Origin: DASWHK01 sp036398215
Lineage (GTDB): Bacteria > Acidobacteriota > UBA890
Length of the DNA stretch: 14,698 bases
Reading direction: 5' to 3'
NCBI GenBank assembly: GCA_036398215.1
Contig: DASWHK010000204.1
Location: 1 to 14,698 of the forward strand
Each line of letters opens with the position of its first letter. The first letter of the stretch is position 1. The position numbers were made by a program, and so were the translations under genes. This document shows positions 1 through 6,715 of the stretch, one piece after another. The notes below the pieces were generated by a model that was not told the origin of the DNA, ran no database searches, and worked only from the letters and a program-made list of their open reading frames with translations.

Positions 1-135
1 GACTTCGACGATCTCGAGACCGCGTACGGCATCGGCTTCCGCTTCAACACCGGGGAAGCCCTCTTCCTACGAGCCGACATCGCCTACAGCAGCGAGGGGC
101 TCAAGCCCCACTTCAGCCTCAGCCATGTCTTTTGA
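1..135 (+). CDS. C-terminal end of an outer-membrane beta-barrel protein (BamA/Omp85-like), 5'-truncated by the window
   Basis: The first 44 codons of the window are open in frame 1 and end at TGA (133-135). The peptide reads as alternating beta-strand: YGIGFRFNTG, then LFLRADIAYS, then the final strand ending FSLSHVF. A terminal phenylalanine after alternating hydrophobic residues is the usual outer-membrane beta-signal recognised by the BAM complex. The pattern GxGxRF...LRxDxAYS...F is typical of the last strands of BamA/Omp85 (surface antigen) barrels. Only the last two or three strands are present, so the exact family (BamA, TamA, patatin-linked barrel or another) cannot be fixed. The next gene starts 66 bp downstream on the same strand, which suggests co-transcription. 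Confidence 0.6.
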   Translation, partial: DFDDLETAYGIGFRFNTGEALFLRADIAYSSEGLKPHFSLSHVF

Positions 136-201
136 CGCGCGCCTTTCGTCGCAACTCGATCGATGGCCTTGCTCGATGGACCAACAATGAGGGAGTCCGC
201 C

Positions 202-2034
202 ATGTCTGCTGAACGGCAGCTCTCGTCGCCTCTCGCGACCAGGATCTGGGCACGACGGCAGGTTCCCGTGCTCGTCTCCCTCGCGCTCCTGCTCTCGGCG
301 CCGGTCCTTGCATCGGCGCCGTGGCAACAAAGCGGGGCGCCCGTCGGGCAAGAGGCGACGTCGCCCTGGCATCCGGGCATTGCCGGCGGGCGCACGGACG
401 TCCTCTTCTTTCCCGACGACCCGCTGATGACCGATCCGGACCAGCGGCCGATCAAGACGCCCGACGAGCAGGAGATCAACGAGATCGCCGAGGCGGCAAA
501 GAGGTCCGTCTCCCGGCCGCCCACCTGGAGGGGCCCCGAGGGACGCTACGCGATGAACGTCAACACCCTCGACGAGGTCCCCGACTCGAGCTGGTTCACC
601 AATCGCCACGGCCGGCGCCGGCAGAGCCTGAACGCGCTGGAGCGGGGGCCCGACGAGAGTGGCCCGCCGGCCGACGGCATCTGGCGGATCGTCGGCACCG
701 TCGGCGAGGGCAAGAGCGAGAAGTTCATGATGGAAGACGCCTCGGGGCGCAGGTTCATCGTCAAGCTCGAGAACCCGGACTTTCCCGAGCTCATGTCGGC
801 GGCCGAGGTGATCTCGACGAAGTTCTTCCACAGCTTCGGCTACAACGTTCCGGAGAACTACATCGTCACCTTCGCGCCCGAGCAGCTCGAGATCGAGGAG
901 GGGGCATACCCCGCCCACGATCTCGCCGAGAGGCTCGAAGACACGCCGCGGAACCTCGACGGCCGGGTGCGCGCCGTCGCCAGCCTGCTGCTCGAGGGCG
1001 AGCCCATCGGTCCGTTTGCCTACAAGGGCACGCGGCCCGACGATCCCAACGACATCTTTCCGCACGAGCATCGCCGCGAGCTGCGGGGGATGAAGGTCTT
1101 CGCCGCCTGGCTCAACCACACCGACACCAAGAGCACCAACAGCCTCGACACCTACGTCGGCGAGGACGGCGAGGGCTGGGTCCGCCACCAGTTGCTCGAC
1201 TTCGGCTCCACCCTGGGCAGCGGCGTCAGCGACGCCAAGGACCGGGTCATCGGCTGGGAGTACTACCTGGAGCCCGACAAGATCCTCAAGGGTATCTACC
1301 GCCTGGGCCTCTGGGAGCGTCCCTACGTGAAGATCGACTATCCGGACTACCCCGCCCTCGGCCGTATCGAGGCCGACCACTTCGATCCGCCGCACTGGAG
1401 GCCGCTGATCCCCAATCCGGCGTTCCGGTTGATGGACGCGGCCGACGCCTTCTGGGGGGCGAAGATCGTGGCCAGCTACACCGACGAGGAGGTCCGCACC
1501 CTGGTCGAGGAAGGGCGCATCACCGATCCCGAAGCCGAAGACCACCTCGTCGACCTGCTGATCCGTCGCCGCGACAAGGTCGTCGCCTACTGGCTGACTC
1601 GCACCAACCCCCTCGACGAATTCCGCCTGGACCAGGGCGAGGCGGGCCCGGTGCTCCGCTTCGAGAACCTCGCGGTCGCCCGCGGCCTGGCGAGCCCCTC
1701 GCTAACCCACCGCTACCGCTGGTATCGCCTGGACAACCATGGAGGTGTCCGGACGCCGGCCGGGAGCTGGGCGAGCGCCGCAGGCTCGGGTCCGGCGGCC
1801 GCCGTCCCGCTGCCCGCCGACGCCTGGGGTCCGCCGGACGAGTTCGGCCTTCGCTACGCGCTGGTCGAGATCCACAGCGTGCACCCGGGGCACCCGCACT
1901 GGGACCAACCGGTCACAGTGGTGATACGGAACCAGGGGGGCGGGGGAGGCCGGGCGGGAGAGCTGGCGGTGGTGGGGATTCGTCGCCCGCGAGGGATGCC
2001 GGAGGACTCTCACGTGGCCGGAGGCGGCCGCTGA
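202..2034 (+). CDS. Exported protein with kinase-fold (HipA/PI3K-like) motifs, 610 aa, function unknown
   Basis: I chose ATG 202 because GGGAG (191-195) sits six bases upstream and a textbook signal peptide follows: RIWARRQ, then the hydrophobic VPVLVSLALLLSAPVLASA (residues 21-39). In-frame ATGs at 163 and 187 are less well placed. The body shows FIVKL (Lys188) in a beta-strand context, SAAEVISTKFF (Glu202), GYNVPENYIV (hinge-like), GPFAYKGTRPDDPND (270-284), NHTDTKSTN (His306, Asp308, Lys310, Asn313) and LLDFGSTLG (Asp333-Gly335). HxDxKxxN followed by DFG matches the catalytic loop and magnesium loop of protein-kinase-like folds. No glycine-rich loop is obvious. The C-terminal 150 residues look beta-rich and the extreme C-terminus is Gly-rich. 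Family knowledge: HipA/PI3K-type folds bind ATP. That this exported protein does so is inference; a pseudokinase or other binding role is possible. It follows a barrel gene and has no other partner in view. Confidence 0.8.
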   Translation: MSAERQLSSPLATRIWARRQVPVLVSLALLLSAPVLASAPWQQSGAPVGQEATSPWHPGIAGGRTDVLFFPDDPLMTDPDQRPIKTPDEQEINEIAEAAKRSVSRPPTWRGPEGRYAMNVNTLDEVPDSSWFTNRHGRRRQSLNALERGPDESGPPADGIWRIVGTVGEGKSEKFMMEDASGRRFIVKLENPDFPELMSAAEVISTKFFHSFGYNVPENYIVTFAPEQLEIEEGAYPAHDLAERLEDTPRNLDGRVRAVASLLLEGEPIGPFAYKGTRPDDPNDIFPHEHRRELRGMKVFAAWLNHTDTKSTNSLDTYVGEDGEGWVRHQLLDFGSTLGSGVSDAKDRVIGWEYYLEPDKILKGIYRLGLWERPYVKIDYPDYPALGRIEADHFDPPHWRPLIPNPAFRLMDAADAFWGAKIVASYTDEEVRTLVEEGRITDPEAEDHLVDLLIRRRDKVVAYWLTRTNPLDEFRLDQGEAGPVLRFENLAVARGLASPSLTHRYRWYRLDNHGGVRTPAGSWASAAGSGPAAAVPLPADAWGPPDEFGLRYALVEIHSVHPGHPHWDQPVTVVIRNQGGGGGRAGELAVVGIRRPRGMPEDSHVAGGGR

Positions 2035-2042
2035 GCCGCTAC

Positions 2043-2061
2043 TCCTCGCGCAAATCGAGGA
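2043..2061 (+). terminator. Weak hairpin after the kinase-like gene
   Basis: TCCTCG (2043-2048) and CGAGGA (2056-2061) form a perfect 6-bp stem with a 7-nt loop, nine bases after the stop codon. Only TT follows, with no real U-tract. The 147-bp convergent gap 2035-2181 holds nothing else that I recognise. Confidence 0.25.
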
Positions 2062-2181
2062 TTCGGCCGCAGGTTCTCCTGTCAGGATCAGCGATCTGCC
2101 CCACGTGTCTGCACCATTTCTTCGACTTCATCCTCCTGCCGCCCGGCCCGCTCGATTGAGCCGGTGTCGTCGCTCTTCGTG

Positions 2182-3027
2182 TCATTCCTCGCGCAGCGCG
2201 GCGACCGGCTGGACGCGGGTCGCCCGCGCCGCCGGGATCCACGAGGCCAGCAGCGCCACGGCGGCGAGCACGACGATCACGCCGGTGTAGGTCAGCGGAT
2301 CGACGGGGCTGACGCCGTACAGCATGCTCTCGAGGAACCGCCCGAGGGCCAGCGCCGCCAGCGCCCCGATGAAGACCCCGCCCGCCACCAGGGCCACCCC
2401 CTGGCGGAGGATCATCTGGCGGACCGTGCCGCCGCTGGCGCCGAGCGCCATGGTCACCGCGCCGATGCCGAGCGCCAGGGTCAGCACCGACACCGCCGTC
2501 GCCAGCGGGCTGCGGCGGATGACGCGGAGGGCCTGGCGGATGTCCTGGGAGAGATTGTCGATCACGGACGTGGCTCCTCGGGGAGTTTGTTGGGGAGGTG
2601 AGGGTGCGGGCGGATGGCGGGGCTCTCGCGGCGATCCGAACGGGCCGTCCTGGCCGATGCCCCGCGAGGAGTCGGAGGGGAGGTGGTACCGGCGTTCGAC
2701 GGGTCGGCCCGATTCGTGGGTGGACGCGACGAGGAAACTTCTTCGGCGCCCCCCGCGCATGAGGCGGACCGCTGTGTCAGGCTGCCCGGTTCGGCGTTCC
2801 GCGATGGTGGTGGCGAGCAGGTCGCGCAGCTCGTGGCGGATCACCGCTCTGGCCGCGACGGGCGACACCCGCCGCGACGCCGCATAGCGATCGGCGAGCG
2901 CCGCGTTCATCTCGACGCCGAGATCGGCGTGCAGCTCCCTCGGCAGCAGCAGCCGGCGCAGGTAGGCCAGGAGTCTTACGGGCAGAGGCGTTCGGGATCG
3001 CACGGGGACAGGCGTTCGGGGTTGCAC
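2182..3027 (-). CDS. ADOP/MacB-type FtsX permease, internally deleted in frame, 281 aa
   Basis: Residues about 18-80 match the small N-terminal domain of acidobacterial duplicated orphan permeases: LLLPRELHADLGVEM ... RHELRDLLATTIAER. After a Pro/Arg-rich linker come DNLSQDIRQALRVIRRSP and LTLALGIGAVT (about 158-192), the start of the first transmembrane helix of an ADOP or MacB permease. The next residues, MALGASGGTVRQMILRQG (193-210), belong to the far C-terminus of such proteins. They lead into two last helices and the typical SWIPAARATRVQPVAALREE end. Full ADOPs are about 800 residues with eight helices; here the periplasmic domains and most helices are missing, yet the frame is open. Three helices remain, so transport is unlikely. 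I chose GTG 3027 because GGAG lies eight bases upstream; a TTG at 3096 would overlap padR. The PadR gene lies just upstream on the same strand, as usual for this family. Probably a decayed gene. Confidence 0.75.
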   Translation of the reverse strand: MQPRTPVPVRSRTPLPVRLLAYLRRLLLPRELHADLGVEMNAALADRYAASRRVSPVAARAVIRHELRDLLATTIAERRTGQPDTAVRLMRGGRRRSFLVASTHESGRPVERRYHLPSDSSRGIGQDGPFGSPREPRHPPAPSPPQQTPRGATSVIDNLSQDIRQALRVIRRSPLATAVSVLTLALGIGAVTMALGASGGTVRQMILRQGVALVAGGVFIGALAALALGRFLESMLYGVSPVDPLTYTGVIVVLAAVALLASWIPAARATRVQPVAALREE

Positions 3028-3030
3028 GGG
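2983..3030 (-). repeat. Two tandem 24-nt units at the start of the permease gene
   Basis: Two adjacent 24-base units (3007-3030 and 2983-3006) agree at 20 of 24 positions. They encode PVQPRTPV and PVRSRTPL, just before the N-terminal domain. The duplication is in frame and may be part of the general decay or drift of this gene. Confidence 0.55.
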
Positions 3031-3064
3031 GGAGGCTCCGGGAGAGGCGGTCGGGGGTGCACGG

Positions 3065-3424
3065 TCAGGAACGGCTCCGCGCAAAGGACCCGTCAAGGAG
3101 CTTCTCGGCGGCCTTGGCGGCCTTTCGCAAGCGCTCGGCCTCGAGCCGCGCCACCTCGGTCCCGAGTGTCGTGATCCGGTAGTAACGGCGAGGCGGCCCG
3201 CCCGACTGCTCGTCGGGCTGCTTGCGGCCGTCGGCGACCAGCCCGTCGGCGAGCATCCGCCGGATCGCCGCGTAGAGGCTCGACGTGCCGATCAGCACGG
3301 CGCCGCCGGTGCGCTCGCGCACCTCGGCGATGATCCCGTAGCCATGGCGCGGCCCCTGGCTCAACGCCAGCAGGATCTCGAAGACATGGGGGGCGAGGGG
3401 CAGGTGATCGTCGCGTCCGGGCAC
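3065..3424 (-). CDS. PadR-family winged-helix transcriptional regulator
   Basis: This 119-residue protein has the PadR layout: FEILLALSQGPRHGYGIIAEVRERTGG (15-41, first helices), GTSSLYAAIRRMLADGLVADG (47-66, recognition helix), then the wing with PPRRYYRITTLGTEVARLEAER (78-98) and a helical tail that would pair subunits. The start is GTG 3424; GGAGG lies five bases upstream (3430-3434). The family consists of dimeric repressors, and in ADOP loci a PadR gene stands directly upstream of the permease, as here. It probably represses itself and the permease by binding the palindrome that overlaps its promoter. The tail is short and Lys/Arg/Ala-rich. Family assignment is firm; the ligand is unknown. 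Confidence 0.9.
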   Translation of the reverse strand: MPGRDDHLPLAPHVFEILLALSQGPRHGYGIIAEVRERTGGAVLIGTSSLYAAIRRMLADGLVADGRKQPDEQSGGPPRRYYRITTLGTEVARLEAERLRKAAKAAEKLLDGSFARSRS

Positions 3425-3495
3425 TGGCGCCTCCGCAAGCTATTACAAATCATGCTATAGCGCGGATTGTAACAGATCTCGGGCGAGGCGCCAGT
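3423..3495. repeat. Perfect 11-bp inverted repeat flanking the operator region
   Basis: ACTGGCGCCTC (3423-3433) and GAGGCGCCAGT (3485-3495) are exact reverse complements, 51 bp apart. The left arm includes part of the padR ribosome-binding site and start codon. The arms enclose the TTACAA/TTGTAA palindrome almost symmetrically (centre 3459). They could be a second operator pair, a cruciform, or ends of a very small inserted element. Confidence 0.65.
3442..3472 (-). promoter_or_regulatory. Candidate PadR operator overlapping the padR promoter
   Basis: Three nested elements share one centre (3457.5): TTACAA at 3443-3448, the 8-bp palindrome GCTATAGC at 3454-3461, and TTGTAA at 3467-3472. On the minus strand the outer arms also look like promoter parts: TTACAA as a -35 and TGTAAT (3442-3447, five of six matches) as a -10, though the spacing of 19 bp is long. 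Such an overlap is what autorepression needs. That PadR is the binder is inference from position and symmetry. Confidence 0.5.
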
Positions 3496-3792
3496 CCCGG
3501 AGTGAGACGATCCCCGTTATCCGTACGGTTTTCGGGGTTGTCAGCCACAAGACAGGCACGGTAGGGCGGTCCCCGACGAACAGCGATTCCGCGCAGCCGG
3601 GCGTCCATGCGCGCCAGTCGTTGGGCTCGCGAACACGACGTCTGGTCGTTCCGGCCCTTCTCTTGCGCTTCTACTCCGACGTCCCGAGCAACGCCTGGAT
3701 GGCGAGGTGAATCGGACGAGGGCAGCCCGCTGATCGCAGCCTGTCGCGCTGAAGCTGGCCGCGGGCGAGAACCAGCGTGCTAGCGTACTCCT
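3496..3792. other. Intergenic stretch without a recognisable gene
   Basis: Reading frames here are short or are shadows and lack domain-like sequence. Close to the next gene is the short palindrome GCTAGC within AGCGTGCTAGCGTACTC (3774-3790), which may belong to its promoter. I see no clear sigma70 promoter, terminator or RNA gene. Confidence 0.4.
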
Positions 3793-4347
3793 GTGGATGA
3801 ACAACTGCGGTTTCTGCTCATGATCGTCGAACGCCTCGACGAGGCCGGCATCTCCTACATGGTAACCGGCTCGGTAGCCCTCGCGGTCTACGCAACGCCT
3901 CGGATGACGCGAGACATCGATTTCGTCGTCGAGATCGCCCCAAGGGAGATCGATACGATCGTCGGGCTCTTCGCGGGTGACTGCTTTGTCAACGCCGAAG
4001 CGGTGCGGACGGCCGTCGCGACGGCGGGAATGTTCAACATCATCCACAACGAGTGGATCATCAAGGCCGATTTCGTCGTCCGCAAGGACGAACCGTACCG
4101 GATCACCGAGTTCGAGCGCCGCCGCGTGATCGAGATCGAGGGGCACCCGGTGAGCTTCGTTGCCCCCGAGGACCTGGTCCTTTCGAAGCTTTGCTGGGGC
4201 CGGGAGTCGGCCTCGGAGCTCCAGGAGCGTGATGTCCGTGACCTTCTCGATGCGGCGCCGGACCTGGACCTGGACTTGGACTACCTTCGGAGGTGGGCTG
4301 CGGCGCTTGGCATCGGGGAGCAGCTCGAACGACTTCGAGAACCATGA
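3793..4347 (+). CDS. Pol-beta-superfamily nucleotidyltransferase (AbiEii/MNT-like), 184 aa
   Basis: The protein shows the minimal nucleotidyltransferase signature: GS at 26-27, TRDIDFVVE with Asp41 and Asp43, and a third carboxylate in KADFVV (Asp93). A later block, APEDLVLSKLCWGRE followed by LQERDVRDLL (124-152), is typical of the small stand-alone nucleotidyltransferases found in toxin-antitoxin and abortive-infection loci. Family knowledge: such enzymes transfer a nucleotide to protein or RNA targets, using the three Asp residues to hold metal. Target here unknown. The start is GTG 3793 with only a weak ribosome-binding site. Its TGA overlaps the next ATG (ATGA, 4344-4347), so the two are translationally coupled. 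GC is lower than around it: 31 of 60 bases at 4021-4080 against 48 of 60 at 8041-8100. This hints at transfer. Confidence 0.85.
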   Translation: MDEQLRFLLMIVERLDEAGISYMVTGSVALAVYATPRMTRDIDFVVEIAPREIDTIVGLFAGDCFVNAEAVRTAVATAGMFNIIHNEWIIKADFVVRKDEPYRITEFERRRVIEIEGHPVSFVAPEDLVLSKLCWGRESASELQERDVRDLLDAAPDLDLDLDYLRRWAAALGIGEQLERLREP

Positions 4348-4619
4348 AAGACACGACGGTTGCGACGCGGGACCAGCTCCGAAGGCGCTTTCTTGCTGTC
4401 GATGCGACGCGGCGGATTCGAATGGTGTCGGGCATGTTCTCCGCCGCCAAGGTGCTCGCGAGCGCAGGCCTGAGGAGCTCATCGGAGGGAGTCGCTCCGC
4501 CACACGTGGTTTTCATGAGAATCTACCGAACGGACTTCGATCCGGACGAGTTGGGCGCCATCGCGGAGCACATCAAAGCAACGTGGACGGGCTCGACAGA
4601 GTCGCGACGTGCACGCTGA
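4344..4619 (+). CDS. Small helical partner protein of the nucleotidyltransferase, 91 aa
   Basis: ATG 4344 overlaps the stop of the nucleotidyltransferase gene by four bases. The reading frame also runs upstream of it, but that part lies inside the other gene. The product has two parts: a basic helical half, RDQLRRRFLAVDATRRIRMV followed by SGMFSAAKVLASAGL (9-43), and FMRIYRTDFDPDELGAIAEHI (57-77). From general familiarity, short proteins with an R(I/L)RM..xMF.xA..L core and an R.Y..DFDP motif commonly accompany nucleotidyltransferases of this type, but I cannot name a defined domain. It is not an obvious HEPN protein: no R-x(4-6)-H motif. It may be toxin, antitoxin or substrate-recognition subunit. 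The stop lies 56 bp before the end of the convergent amidohydrolase gene. Confidence 0.7.
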   Translation: MKDTTVATRDQLRRRFLAVDATRRIRMVSGMFSAAKVLASAGLRSSSEGVAPPHVVFMRIYRTDFDPDELGAIAEHIKATWTGSTESRRAR

Positions 4620-4675
4620 CGTTCACCATCGACAACACGGCGAACTTTTCGTTCTGGGCGATTATGAGGGAGGCC

Positions 4676-6202
4676 TCAGCGGATGCCCACGGTGCCCCGG
4701 ACCGAGGCGAACAGCTTCGCGGAGTCGTAGCCGACGCCGTCCTTGAAGACGATCTCAACCTGGCGGATGTCGGAGATCCGGGATGCGGGGGCGCCGCGCA
4801 CCACGATCAGGTCGGCGACCTTGCCCTCTTCGATGCTGCCGACCGTCTCGTCGATGCCCAGGTAGCGGGCGCCGTTGAGGGTGCAGATCTCGATCGCCTC
4901 CTCGGGGGTGAAGCCCGCCTCGACCAGCAGCTCGATCTGCCGGTGGTTGGCGTAGCCGGCGACGACGCCGCCGTAGCCGGTCGGGTCGATGCCGGCGATC
5001 AGCAACCCGCCGGCGTCGGCGAAGGCCTTCTCGAGCGCCATGTTCTTGGCGAACAGCTCGGCCTGGCGCGGGTCGTCGCGCTCGGCGATGCGCGTCCAAC
5101 TGGCGAGATAGCGCTCGCGGGCGTCGGGCGCCATCGCATCGAGCGCCCCCAGCGGGGCCTGCGGGCGCCCCGGCGTGCCGATCTCGAAGACCGGCAAGGT
5201 CGAGGTGACGGCGACGCCGTGTTGAACCAGCGTCTGGATGAGGGCGCGCGCCTCGGGGCCGTCGACGTCGAGGGCCAGCAGCGCGTCGCCGCGCGCTCTT
5301 CCCGAGACGCACGCGTCGGGCTGCTTGCCGGCGACGAAGTCCGTCGCTGCCATGAAACCGTGCTCGAGGTTGTCGATGCCCAGCTCCGCGGCCTCCCGGT
5401 AGGTCACCGAGCAGAGGTGGCCGGTGATCTTCAGGCCGAGCTCGTCGATGGCCTCGATCGCGGCGCCGAGCTCGGCGCGCGAGATCTGCATGTAGGCCTT
5501 GAACGAGGTGACGCCCTCGCCGGCCCAGAAGCGCACCATGCGGGCGGCGTCGTCGGGGCCGTCGAGCGCATTGACGAACATGATCCCGAGGCCGGGGCCG
5601 TTCAGGTACGGACCGGTCACGTCCATCTTCGGCCCCGGCACCCGGCCGGCGTCGATGGCGGCTTTCAGGTTGAGGTCGCCGTACGGGTCGCGGCTGCCGC
5701 CGGTGCGGATGGTGGTGGCGCCGCCGGCCAGGTACAGCCGCGGGAAGCTGTGCTGCATCTGGTTGTAGGCGCCGTCGCCGGCCGGGTAGAACATGTGCTC
5801 GTGCACCATCACCAGCCCCGGTAGCACCGTGTAGCCGGGCAGGTCGAGGATCTCGGCGTCGGCCGGGATCGCGGCGCCGGCCTCGTCGCCGACCCATTCG
5901 ATCTTGCCGTCGCGCAGCAGCACGAGCTGGTGGTCGCGCGCCGCGGCGCCGGTGCCGTCGATGACCGTGACGTCCAGCAGCGCGACGGCGGCCGCGTCGA
6001 TGCGCACGAACTCCTGGACCGCGGGGGCGAGAGCCGGTTGCTGCGCCGCTTCAGGGGGTGCGCCGGTGGGTCGCGCGGCGCCCAGGTTGAGCTGGGTGTC
6101 GTTGGCCCCGGCGGGCAGGGGAGAGCTCGCGGCACCCGGAACCGCCCCTGCGAGGGCGGCGAGCGCGCAGAGCATGGCGAGCGCCAGTATCCGGGGCCTC
6201 AT
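4676..6202 (-). CDS. Exported metal-dependent amidohydrolase (imidazolonepropionase-like), 508 aa
   Basis: ATG 6202 is chosen because MRPRILALAMLCALAALAGA, a signal peptide, begins there; the frame continues upstream only with Ser/Arg-rich non-protein-like sequence. The short N-terminal beta domain leads into VLPGLVMVHEHMF with the metal pair His134 and His136. The rest of the active site is in order: SFKAY (Lys235, the likely carboxylated lysine), GHL (His262), LEHGF (His281) and GIDPTG (Asp406). The C-terminal part, TLNGARYLGIDETVGSIEEGKVADLIVV, is the classic end of the amidohydrolase superfamily. All ligands are present, so it should be active. The family hydrolyses C-N bonds in cyclic amides, peptides or similar compounds; the substrate cannot be told. 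The leader directs it to the periplasm or beyond. It converges on the nucleotidyltransferase pair. Confidence 0.9.
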   Translation of the reverse strand: MRPRILALAMLCALAALAGAVPGAASSPLPAGANDTQLNLGAARPTGAPPEAAQQPALAPAVQEFVRIDAAAVALLDVTVIDGTGAAARDHQLVLLRDGKIEWVGDEAGAAIPADAEILDLPGYTVLPGLVMVHEHMFYPAGDGAYNQMQHSFPRLYLAGGATTIRTGGSRDPYGDLNLKAAIDAGRVPGPKMDVTGPYLNGPGLGIMFVNALDGPDDAARMVRFWAGEGVTSFKAYMQISRAELGAAIEAIDELGLKITGHLCSVTYREAAELGIDNLEHGFMAATDFVAGKQPDACVSGRARGDALLALDVDGPEARALIQTLVQHGVAVTSTLPVFEIGTPGRPQAPLGALDAMAPDARERYLASWTRIAERDDPRQAELFAKNMALEKAFADAGGLLIAGIDPTGYGGVVAGYANHRQIELLVEAGFTPEEAIEICTLNGARYLGIDETVGSIEEGKVADLIVVRGAPASRISDIRQVEIVFKDGVGYDSAKLFASVRGTVGIR

Positions 6203-6715
6203 CTGCGCGCCGCGTCGACGAGCTCCTCGTCGAGGGCTCTGCTTGCACGGCAGCCGCGACTCACGCCCTCCGGGGCGGGAGGCGGACAGGTGGCAAGACG
6301 AAACCGAGGACATAGGCGCCACGCGGCTGCGTCGCCACTTCGGCTCCTCCTTGCTTGCCGGGCTGATCGTCGTACCGCTCCGCGTAGGCGCCGTGCTGCT
6401 TCGCACCTTCGGATCCTCCTTGCTTGCCGGAGCGGCGACCGCCGCGTCCTTTTGGTCCGCGAGTTTACCTTACGCCAGCACGACCTCGAGCCAGAGAGAT
6501 CACGGCGACCAAAGGGCCGCACCGTGCGAAGACGTGGAACCCGTCCCACCCCTTCCGAAGGGAAATGCGCGAAGAGCTTGCTGTTTTCGCGGAACTGCCC
6601 AGGTCGTGGCCGTCTACAAAGAGAGGAGAGTAGGCCGCGCCGCAGGGGGTGGCGCAGGATGCGCAAGGGCGGGAAGAGGGGTTATCGTTGGAGCGACGAA
6701 CGGAGATCGGAGCCC
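6203..6715. other. 513-bp gene-poor region with repeats
   Basis: This lies between the divergent amidohydrolase and Uma2 genes. Open frames cross it, but their products are rich in Arg, Ser and Pro with no domain-like pattern. The only structure I find is the repeat pair at 6313-6430. Promoters for both flanking genes should lie here, but I see no convincing -35/-10 pair. Confidence 0.5.
6313..6430. repeat. Two direct copies of a 46-49-nt repeat
   Basis: Copy A (6313-6361) and copy B (6385-6430) both begin TAGGCGCC and end in the same 24 bases apart from one mismatch (6338-6361 and 6407-6430). The middles are related but differ by a 3-nt indel, and 23 bp separate the copies. On the minus strand each copy contains AAGCAAGGAGG, which resembles a ribosome-binding site. 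It looks like a dispersed intergenic repeat family rather than coding sequence. Confidence 0.7.

Noticed and set aside
67..1545. A 492-codon minus-strand open frame opposite the kinase-like gene
   Set aside because: It is the antisense shadow of a GC-rich gene: Val/Asp/Gly/Leu/Arg-rich, no domain pattern, and the plus-strand frame has a signal peptide, ribosome-binding site and motifs.
321..2159. A 612-codon plus-strand frame overlapping the kinase-like gene
   Set aside because: The product is dominated by Arg, Pro and Gly, as expected from the shifted frame of the real gene; no domain is visible.
3094..3096. TTG 3096 as the start of the permease gene
   Set aside because: It would overlap padR by 32 bp, TTG is a rare start, and the extra 23 residues look non-conserved. 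GTG 3027 has GGAG at a good distance. Not excluded.
4160..5824. A 554-codon plus-strand frame opposite the amidohydrolase gene
   Set aside because: It is the antisense frame of a gene with a full metal site and would also overlap the nucleotidyltransferase pair.
6313..6430. The repeat pair as a CRISPR array
   Set aside because: Only two copies, unequal in length, with no third unit and no cas gene in view.
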